Of a stretch of DNA of 22,418 nucleotides, positions 14,335-20,260 are shown piece after piece. Every line of letters starts with the position of its first letter. Positions within the stretch are counted from its first letter, which is position 1. The notes under the pieces were generated by a model that was not told where the DNA came from, searched no databases, and saw nothing but the letters and a program-made list of their open reading frames with translations. The translations under genes and the position numbers were made by a program. Origin of the DNA: Bacteroidota bacterium (lineage in GTDB: Bacteria; Bacteroidota; Bacteroidia; Chitinophagales; Saprospiraceae); NCBI GenBank assembly GCA_024277695.1, contig JAJRUR010000219.1:1-22418 (forward strand), read 5' to 3'.

Positions 14335-15672
14335 TTGAAATATCTAAATTATTTTTTCGTATTTGGATTATTATGGATGCTTGGCTGTATTCGAGTAGAA
14401 AATCCCTATACTAAAATACCCCCCGGTATTTGGCGCGGGACATTAAAAATAGATAATAAGCCGGTAGATACTGCATACCGAGAACCCACACTTGAGACCA
14501 TCGGTAAGCTAAAAATGCAATCCGTCACAGAAGGAGAACTCCCCTTCTTGTTTGAGGTCATCTATACGGATAAAGACAGTTTTTATATCCAAATAATCAA
14601 TGCTGAAGAACGAATACGAGTAGATCAAATAGATTTCGGGCACAATAAGAAAACGGCATACGATACGATCCGCATCGACTTTCCGGAATATGATAGCTAT
14701 ATACGTGCTAATGTAGTAGGTCCAATTATGGAGGGTTATTGGGTAGTCAACTATCGCAAAGATAATAACAACAATATTTATCGTATCCCATTCAAGGCCG
14801 AATTTAGCAAAAATGAAAGGTTTAGTGATCTCAAGGTCAAGCCAAAAACGAATGTGAGTGGAGCATGGAAGATAATCTTTATGGACCAAGATCCCTATGT
14901 AGGTATTGCAGAGTTTAAACAAGACAACAACCATCTCAGCGCAACCATCCGCACAGAAACAGGTGACTATCGCTATCTCGAAGGGCTAATCCAAAAAGAC
15001 AAAATTTATCTGTCTGTTTTTGACGGGAGTCATGCATTTTTATTAGAGTCCAAACTATTAGATGATGATGAAATGTACGGTACTTTTGCCTCGGGAAAAC
15101 ACTACAAAGTCGGATGGACTGCCAGACGTAATGACAGCTTTGAACTGCGCAATCCGTATGAGATGACCAAGGTCGTCCACCAGAATCAAGCATTTGACTT
15201 CAGTTTTCTAAACACCGAAAATCAAAAAATTTCTTTGTCGGACAAAACCTTTGCGCATACCGTCAAAATTGTAGAAATAATGGGTACTTGGTGTCCAAAT
15301 TGTATGGATGCTACGAATTATCTCTTAGAATTAAGAAAAAAATATCCAAAAAACAAACTTTCGATCGTTTCTGTCTCTTTTGAAAGATACCGTGATAAGG
15401 CTAAGGCTATGGAGCAAATTATTAAATATAAAAAGAAAAAGAAACTCTCCTATCCAATACTTTATGGGGGCTACGCCGACAAAAATGAAGTGCAGCAGAA
15501 ATTCAAATTACTCGATAAAATATTTTCATTTCCTACCCTCATCCTATTAGATAAAAATAATCAAATCCAAAAAATCTATACAGGATTTAACGGTCCGGCC
15601 ACCTCAAAATATAGAACTTTTTGCAAAGAATTTGAAGCGAATATTGATACCCTTTTACTAGAGACGGATTGA
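14335..15672 (+). CDS. TlpA-like thioredoxin lipoprotein with a TTG start
   Basis: This 445-residue protein has a lipoprotein signal: hydrophobic core YFFVFGLLWML, lipobox MLGC, lipidated C18. A long beta-rich region follows (about 25-280, with 'GIWRGTL' and later 'GAWKIIFMDQDPYVGIAEF', which look like two related sub-repeats), then a thioredoxin domain (about 285-440) with C320-C323 (CPNC) and cis-proline P400 (FSFPTL). The signal peptide runs right up to the TTG at 14335 and no suitable ATG exists, so TTG is the real start. It would be anchored in the outer or inner membrane, facing the periplasm, and handle disulfides. Its stop lies 4 bp from that of the thioesterase gene on the other strand. 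Confidence 0.9.
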   Translation: MKYLNYFFVFGLLWMLGCIRVENPYTKIPPGIWRGTLKIDNKPVDTAYREPTLETIGKLKMQSVTEGELPFLFEVIYTDKDSFYIQIINAEERIRVDQIDFGHNKKTAYDTIRIDFPEYDSYIRANVVGPIMEGYWVVNYRKDNNNNIYRIPFKAEFSKNERFSDLKVKPKTNVSGAWKIIFMDQDPYVGIAEFKQDNNHLSATIRTETGDYRYLEGLIQKDKIYLSVFDGSHAFLLESKLLDDDEMYGTFASGKHYKVGWTARRNDSFELRNPYEMTKVVHQNQAFDFSFLNTENQKISLSDKTFAHTVKIVEIMGTWCPNCMDATNYLLELRKKYPKNKLSIVSVSFERYRDKAKAMEQIIKYKKKKKLSYPILYGGYADKNEVQQKFKLLDKIFSFPTLILLDKNNQIQKIYTGFNGPATSKYRTFCKEFEANIDTLLLETD

Positions 15673-15676
15673 TTAG

Positions 15677-16204
15677 TCAATTAAAGCTCTTGAAATAATC
15701 CGATAGAAGACCGGCATCTTGTGGTTTCATACGACCACTTATGATTAAGCGTACTTCGCGGCGTCTTGGTGCTGCCTCAAATCGTTTTTCTTCTTCAGCT
15801 GTCAAAGGTATTACTTGTGGTACTTTTATAGGCTTACGACTTTCGTCATCCAAAGCTACGAAAGTAAAGTATGCATGGTTGCTCTTTCGAGGATTTTCCC
15901 CCTTCAAACCTTCAACAGTCACCTCAACAAAGATCTCTACGGAAGTATGAAAAGCACGGACAACACTAGCCTCTACTGTGATCACTTCGCCTATATGGAT
16001 TGGACTGCTAAAAGACACATTGTCCACAGAAGCAGTCACAGCATGTGCCTCACAATGCTTAGCGGCACAAATACCGGCTGCTATGTCCATCCAGCGCATA
16101 AGGTATCCTCCCATAAGATTTCCCAGAGGATTGGCATCACTGGGCATGATCAACTCTGTCATTGTCGTCCTGGAGTCTTCTACTTTTTTTGCTTGCATCA
16201 TCAA
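15677..16204 (-). CDS. Acyl-CoA thioesterase, hotdog fold
   Basis: This cytoplasmic hotdog-fold protein of 175 residues hydrolyses acyl-CoA to free acid and CoA. 'MPSDANPLGNLMGGYLMRWMD' (about 20-40) is the conserved helix-capping segment, with N25 at the position of the catalytic residue of BACH/YciA enzymes and D40 at the end of the helix. 'TASVDNVSFSSPIHIGEVI' (57-75) is the strand that lines the tunnel. The C-terminal 35 residues are charged and variable. Three Met codons open the frame and the first overlaps the lipB stop by 4 bases. The coupling to lipB suggests a link to octanoyl/acyl supply, but chain-length preference cannot be read from the sequence. Confidence 0.9.
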   Translation of the reverse strand: MMMQAKKVEDSRTTMTELIMPSDANPLGNLMGGYLMRWMDIAAGICAAKHCEAHAVTASVDNVSFSSPIHIGEVITVEASVVRAFHTSVEIFVEVTVEGLKGENPRKSNHAYFTFVALDDESRKPIKVPQVIPLTAEEEKRFEAAPRRREVRLIISGRMKPQDAGLLSDYFKSFN

Positions 16205-16911
16205 AGGGTATTTATATAGTCAAAACAAAACAGTTCTTCGAAATGTTTTGTCATCCTGAGTTTTACCTCCTGTAGATCTACTTTACGACCCAACTCTACT
16301 TGTAGAGAGCTTACGGCCTTATCATCATCCTCTATACCACAAGGCACTATTCCTCCAAAATAATTTAGGTCTGTATTGATATTAAATGCCAGACCGTGCA
16401 AACTTACCCAACGGCTCAAATGAACTCCAATAGCACATATTTTCCTCAAAGGCTTGTCAGCCAAAGCTCCCAACCATACACCGGTGTAATTCTTGGTGCG
16501 TATCCCTTCTAGTCCGTAATCGTCTAACACTCTGATAACCACCTCTTCCAGCATACGGACATATCGGTGGACATCGGTATAAAATTCATCCAAGTCCAAA
16601 ATGGGATAAACTACTAACTGCCCCGGACCGTGATACGTGATGTCTCCTCCTCGATTGATCTTATAAAATGAAACCGATTGATCCATGCGTTCTTTTTCTC
16701 CCATCAACAAATGATGCTCATCTCCGCTCTTACCCAATGTGTACACATGTGGATGCTCACAAAATATCAGCTTATGCACCAAACACTTATCTCCCTTACC
16801 ATCTCTGACCAATCGCTTCTGATGGATGAGTGACTGATGGTAGGCAGTCTGCCGATCCCATGCTTCCCGGTAATCAATCTGATTCCAGTCTATTATAGCT
16901 ACTTGCTTCAT
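16201..16911 (-). CDS. lipB: Lipoyl(octanoyl) transferase
   Basis: LipB moves octanoate from acyl carrier protein to lipoyl domains of 2-oxoacid dehydrogenases and GcvH, the first step of lipoate synthesis. The 236-residue protein carries 'HPHVYTLGKSGDEHHLL', the family hallmark 'RGGDITYHGPGQLVVYP' (87-103), 'RKICAIGVHLSRWVSLHGLAFN' with catalytic K157, and 'GIVPCGIEDDDKAVSSL' with catalytic C191. All key residues are present. It overlaps the thioesterase gene by 4 bases and is divergent from tilS with a 50-bp gap. No lipA is in the window. Identification is very secure. Confidence 0.97.
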   Translation of the reverse strand: MKQVAIIDWNQIDYREAWDRQTAYHQSLIHQKRLVRDGKGDKCLVHKLIFCEHPHVYTLGKSGDEHHLLMGEKERMDQSVSFYKINRGGDITYHGPGQLVVYPILDLDEFYTDVHRYVRMLEEVVIRVLDDYGLEGIRTKNYTGVWLGALADKPLRKICAIGVHLSRWVSLHGLAFNINTDLNYFGGIVPCGIEDDDKAVSSLQVELGRKVDLQEVKLRMTKHFEELFCFDYINTL

Positions 16912-16961
16912 TACTTAACTCAAACCTTCAAAAATCCATTTTGTTTTTTTAGCTTGCAATT

Positions 16962-18272
16962 ATGTTGGACAAATTTGTACATATTTTACGATCATCACTC
17001 AAAAAAACACCTGAAGAAACTATTCTTTGTGCTGTCAGCGGAGGAATGGATTCGATGTGCTTGCTCGAATTGATGAGGACTTGTAAACAAAATATCGCCG
17101 TAGCACACGTCAATTATGGTCTCAGAAACAGCGAAAGTGACAAAGATGAGCTCCTAGTCAAAACGTATTGTACTCAGCATAGTATCCCCTTCCATCGCAA
17201 AAAAATGCAACTCGACACTAAAACTGCCGTCCAAGAACAGGCCAGAAACCTCCGTTATTCTTGGTTTGAGCAGCTTAGTTCACTTTACAACTATTCGTCC
17301 ATTGCAACAGCTCACCATCTCGATGACCAGATAGAAACGATGATGATCAACCTCATCAGAGGTACCGGGCTCAAAGGCTTGACGGGTATTCCGGAGCAAC
17401 GCGATAACATCATTAGACCTTTATTGAGCTTTTCGAGAACCGAGATTCAGAACTATGTCCTTGACAACAATATCCCTTTTAGACATGACCGATCTAATGA
17501 TTCGGATATTTATCTACGCAACCGTATAAGACATCATCTTACAGATTTTTTTTATCAAGAAAACCCTAATTTTTCTAGTACTTTTTCTAATACTATACGT
17601 CGATTAAAAGCTGCTAGTCAATATATCGAAGACCGCAAAACCATTTGGAAGTCTCGCTACTTTTTGTCAGACCACAAAGCTCAGATAACCATTGATCTGG
17701 ATGCTATACCGCCACTGCACCGAGAGCTTATCTGTTTTAGCTTGTTAGAGGATTTTGGATTCAATCAAGTACAAGTAAATAATATACTCCAAGCGCATAC
17801 AGGACGTATGACGCAGACCGAAAATTATTCCTTACTCAAAGACAGAAAGCTATTAATCCTTAGAAAAAGGATATCTAAGGGAGACGACATTGATTTGATC
17901 AAAATAACCAAGGACGACAAGTATATATTTATAGATGAGTGCAATACACTCCTGATACAACACAGCACATCAGCCAATATTTCCGACAATCCACTGTACG
18001 AATGCTTGGATGCACATAAAATTACATTTCCACTAGTGCTCCGAAGCTGGAAAGAAGGCGATCGCTTCCAACCACTGGGTATGGGTGGAAAACACCAAAA
18101 ATTGCAAGATTTTCTCACCCACATCAAACTGCATCGATTCCAAAAAGAAAAAATTCGAATTCTAGAAGATACTAAAGGAATTATTTGGGTTATAGGTCAT
18201 CGCATAAGCGAACGTGTCAAGATCCAAGAAAATACTACAAATTTTATTCATCTCCAATATATCAAGACTTGA
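16962..18272 (+). CDS. tilS: tRNA(Ile)-lysidine synthetase
   Basis: TilS attaches lysine to C34 of the CAU-anticodon tRNA-Ile with ATP, so that it reads AUA. The N-terminal PP-loop domain has 'SGGMDS' (26-31), 'AHVNYGLR' (48-55), 'ATAHHLDDQIETMMINLIRGTGLKGLTGI' (115-143) and 'HDRSNDSDIYLRNRIRHHL'. The C-terminal TilS domain has 'LRSWKEGDRFQPLGMGGKHQKLQDFLTHIKL' and 'IWVIGHRISERVKI'. At 436 residues it is of usual bacterial length with both domains. The ATG at 16962 gives a natural N-terminus. The gene is essential in most bacteria, which marks this as core chromosome. Confidence 0.96.
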   Translation: MLDKFVHILRSSLKKTPEETILCAVSGGMDSMCLLELMRTCKQNIAVAHVNYGLRNSESDKDELLVKTYCTQHSIPFHRKKMQLDTKTAVQEQARNLRYSWFEQLSSLYNYSSIATAHHLDDQIETMMINLIRGTGLKGLTGIPEQRDNIIRPLLSFSRTEIQNYVLDNNIPFRHDRSNDSDIYLRNRIRHHLTDFFYQENPNFSSTFSNTIRRLKAASQYIEDRKTIWKSRYFLSDHKAQITIDLDAIPPLHRELICFSLLEDFGFNQVQVNNILQAHTGRMTQTENYSLLKDRKLLILRKRISKGDDIDLIKITKDDKYIFIDECNTLLIQHSTSANISDNPLYECLDAHKITFPLVLRSWKEGDRFQPLGMGGKHQKLQDFLTHIKLHRFQKEKIRILEDTKGIIWVIGHRISERVKIQENTTNFIHLQYIKT

Positions 18273-18312
18273 CATGCAGTAATTCGGCTCAGTAGGCATC
18301 GTATACTTGGTT

Positions 18313-18651
18313 TTACTCTTCCATCTTTTCCCTGGTCAATAATGGCTTATTGCTAAACACTATCTCACCCACTGTAAATCCCCCATTTTTGATTATTTCA
18401 GCCAAAGAGGCCTCCGTAGGTTTGTTCACCTCCAAGGTCTGGATATAAGCTCGCCCCTCGACCAGTAGGATATCTACATCATCTACGCCGGTTAGTCCCT
18501 TTAACTCCCGCTCCATCCCATAAGCACAATATGGACATGCCATACCTTTTATTTCTATACTTATATAGACAGTATCCGATGAAATACTTTGCTGGCCAAA
18601 TACCCATATCGGCAGTAATAATAATACGAACAAAATCCATTTATACTTCAT
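18313..18651 (-). CDS. Exported HMA-domain heavy-metal-binding protein
   Basis: This 112-residue protein has a signal peptide (1-20, 'WILFVLLLLPIWVFGQ') and one heavy-metal-associated domain (about 27-95). The metal motif is 'GMACPYC', with C39 and C42, as in copper chaperones and MerP. 'GVDDVDILLVEGRAYI' and 'LAEIIKNGGFTVGEI' are the following strand and helix of the ferredoxin-like fold. Export makes it a periplasmic metal carrier, unlike cytosolic CopZ. It is 38 bp behind the outer-membrane barrel gene on the same strand, so the two likely form one operon. The metal (copper, mercury or other) cannot be read from the motif. Confidence 0.88.
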   Translation of the reverse strand: MKYKWILFVLLLLPIWVFGQQSISSDTVYISIEIKGMACPYCAYGMERELKGLTGVDDVDILLVEGRAYIQTLEVNKPTEASLAEIIKNGGFTVGEIVFSNKPLLTREKMEE

Positions 18652-18689
18652 AATACAAAAACTTAGAGAATATACATGACTAAATAAAA

Positions 18690-19463
18690 TTAAGTAATTA
18701 AAAAGCGCCCACCTAAGAGGAACCCAATCTTTGTCTTATCAAGAGCATGATTTGGCAGTATAAGGGGCAGTTGCAGAGAAGTCTCTAATAAAACCCTCCT
18801 ACCCAAAATAAATTGTAATCCCGGTGATACAAAAAACTCCTGTGCAGACCGTTCGAGCAGATAACTTCCATTCAGTTCTAAATATACATTCATCTGGTGA
18901 GCCGGATACTGTTGGGGCAAAAGCGGCACTCCTATAGACAAATTATATTTGACTCTATCTCGGGCACTATCTCCTGTAAGGATGTAAGATATGTCTCCAT
19001 AAATACCTATCGATGTATTAAGTTTTCCAAAGATCAATCCTACAGATGTTTGATAAACTCCCGCACCTAATTTTATCGCTTCAGAGGACGCACTCGTAGG
19101 AAAAGATTGTACGATACGTGCAAGTATTCGAAAAGTCTGAGCCGTAGCGTCCTTTTTATATAACTGATATTTTAGCGAAAGTGACAAATCAGAAAGGCCT
19201 GATACCTGATCACCATTTTTAGGCCGGATGATCTTGAAAGGTACGATTCCGGCTAGTTGCAATGTAGGAGTAAAATTATAAGGAACTGCAAAAATATGCG
19301 CGTAACTAGAAGATTTTTCTCTGGCAATAAATCGACCAAAAGTCCTGACACCACTACCCTCCAAACCTAGCATTACCGGAGTTTCCACTGTGATTGGCGG
19401 TCCTTGTCCTTTCAGTGACAGAACACTACAAACAAATAATATTGTGTATAACGATAATTTCAA
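18690..19463 (-). CDS. Outer-membrane beta-barrel protein (Phenol_MetA_deg-like 'transporter')
   Basis: This 257-residue protein has a signal peptide that ends near residue 20 (LSLKGQ) and then alternating polar/hydrophobic strands throughout, ending in a hydrophobic-aromatic strand (KIGFLLGGRFLIT), as in outer-membrane barrels. The opening 'GPPITVETPVMLG', 'YNFTPTLQLAGIVPF', 'LSLKYQLYKKD' and 'RYxLxIGVPLLPQQYPAHQMNVYLELNGSYL' fit a Bacteroidota family I know beside heavy-metal efflux genes. The start must be TTG at 19463, since the signal peptide begins right there. The function is unknown. Coupling with the HMA protein suggests passage or handling of a metal across the outer membrane (inference). 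Confidence 0.8.
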   Translation of the reverse strand: MKLSLYTILFVCSVLSLKGQGPPITVETPVMLGLEGSGVRTFGRFIAREKSSSYAHIFAVPYNFTPTLQLAGIVPFKIIRPKNGDQVSGLSDLSLSLKYQLYKKDATAQTFRILARIVQSFPTSASSEAIKLGAGVYQTSVGLIFGKLNTSIGIYGDISYILTGDSARDRVKYNLSIGVPLLPQQYPAHQMNVYLELNGSYLLERSAQEFFVSPGLQFILGRRVLLETSLQLPLILPNHALDKTKIGFLLGGRFLIT

Positions 19464-19609
19464 TTACTTGAACTTTTATGTTTGATGTAAGAACATACAA
19501 CTTAGGTAGAAAGTTTTTAAACAACCGAAGAGTCACTCTACAACAGTATATAGTATAAGCATGTCATGACAATTGGAGTACCTTATAATATTTGCAGATA
19601 AAAGATACT

Positions 19610-19675
19610 CAGTTTCAGCAGTTACAACATAGAAAAAAAGGGAGTTATTTTTTTCTATTATTAGCTGAAATTCTG
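19610..19675. other. Nested stem-loop, candidate structured RNA
   Basis: An inner stem of 11 perfect pairs (ATAGAAAAAAA at 19629-19639 with TTTTTTTCTAT at 19648-19658, loop GGGAGTTA) lies inside an outer stem TTTCAGC (19613-19619) with GCTGAAA (19664-19670). CAG/CTG at 19610 and 19673 extends the outer stem past a small bulge. Interior loops are 9 and 5 bases. The inner stem is almost all A-T and could serve as a bidirectional terminator. The nested design is also seen in small RNAs or remnants of mobile elements. Confidence 0.5.
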
Positions 19676-19735
19676 TATATACCTTACCTGAAAATGCGTA
19701 ATAATTTTTGATTGCGCTTCGTATTGCTTCTGAAA

Positions 19736-19743
19736 TATATTTG
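19736..19743 (+). promoter_or_regulatory. Orphan Bacteroidota -7 promoter element
   Basis: TATATTTG is an exact TAnnTTTG match with TTG at 19712-19714 at a fair -33 distance (21-base gap). Transcription would start near 19750 and run straight into the hairpins at 19768 and 19818, giving only a very short RNA unless it reads through. No gene lies downstream on this strand. Confidence 0.3.
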
Positions 19744-19767
19744 CGTGTATATAATGAACATATTTAC

Positions 19768-19800
19768 AGGTCGCCCAGCTGGGGCTTTTGTTTCTTTATC
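19768..19800 (+). terminator. GC hairpin with T-tract, repeat unit 1
   Basis: AGGTCGCCC is followed by AGCT and GGGGC, then TTTTGTTTCTTTATC. CCCAGCTGGG is a perfect 10-base palindrome and the T-rich run directly after fits a factor-independent terminator for the plus strand. The same unit recurs 50 bases further on. Confidence 0.5.
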
Positions 19801-19817
19801 CTGTTTATTCTTTAATT

Positions 19818-19850
19818 AGGTCGCCCGCGAGGGCTTTTGTTTTTGTTATC
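19818..19850 (+). terminator. GC hairpin with T-tract, repeat unit 2
   Basis: AGGTCGCCC, GCGA, GGGC, then TTTTGTTTTTGTTATC. The stem GCCC/GGGC closes on GCGA, a GNRA tetraloop, followed by the T-tract. It matches unit 1 (19768-19800) on both sides of the loop, but the loop itself differs. Confidence 0.5.
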
Positions 19851-19904
19851 TGCTCCAGAGGATCAAACGGTTTGTAGTAACACCATCGGTACAAATATTG
19901 TTGT

Positions 19905-19924
19905 AGCGCCTTAAGTGCGACCTG
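19905..19924 (-). repeat. Inverted, degraded relative of the GGTCGC hairpin units
   Basis: On the minus strand this reads CAGGTCGCACTTAAGGCGCT, with the same head (AGGTCGC) and the same GGxGCT end as the two units at 19768 and 19818, in opposite orientation and without a T-tract. GCGC/GTGC can still pair. Confidence 0.35.
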
Positions 19925-20053
19925 TTCACCGTTTCTATCTAGCTATCCACTCAAATAAATATTGTTCGGTGCAATCCATATCCTATTTTTCAGGAAAGTT
20001 GATGTATTTAACTTCGATTATTGATTTTAACCACCGAAACTTGAGTAAGATAG

Positions 20054-20260
20054 TTACTCCTCTTCATCAGAATCTCGTATAAAGTTCCCTTTATAAATAA
20101 ATCGCAACTCTTCTTCTATCGGGTCTTTAAATATCTCACATATCAATTTTGCCAATGTATCTGTGGACATATCTTCATCTATCTCTATGTTAAAACCGCA
20201 ATTACCTTTTCTTTTGGCACTTACAAAGTGAAGATCACAGCATAGGTGCTCCTACATCAT
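20054..20260 (-). pseudogene. Small frame coupled to the M16 gene, with TAG at codon 3
   Basis: An ATG at 20260 overlaps the M16 stop in an ATGA junction, as in translationally coupled genes. Codons 1-3 are ATG ATG TAG. After the TAG the frame stays open for 65 codons to TAA at 20054, coding an acidic protein-like sequence (for example KGNCGFNIEIDEDMSTDTLA and FKDPIEEELRFIYKGNF). TAG is used as a normal stop by the FkbM gene here, so readthrough is unlikely. A nonsense change in a small gene, a base-call error, or a shorter protein from the ATG at 20170 (38 residues) are all possible. I do not recognise the product. Confidence 0.35.

Larger units (their letters stand above)
19464..20053. other. 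Long non-coding stretch with hairpins and repeats
   Basis: No protein-like reading frame is seen in these 590 bases. They hold a nested hairpin (19610-19675), a -7 promoter match (19736), two tandem GC-rich hairpins with T-tracts (19768-19850) and an inverted, degraded relative (19905-19924). The part from 19930 to 20053 shows nothing clear. I could not match it to RNase P RNA, tmRNA, SRP RNA or a known riboswitch. Confidence 0.55.

Noticed and set aside
14509..14934. 141-codon minus-strand frame opposite the TlpA-like lipoprotein
   Set aside because: Antisense shadow, Ile/Tyr-rich with no domain pattern.
15815..16219. 134-codon plus-strand frame opposite the thioesterase gene
   Set aside because: Fully antisense to a gene with clear family motifs, and rich in Ser, Cys and His as expected from shadow frames.
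19464..19930. RNase P RNA, tmRNA or riboswitch in the long intergenic region
   Set aside because: None of the conserved core sequences I know for these RNAs is present, and structure is limited to the hairpins listed.
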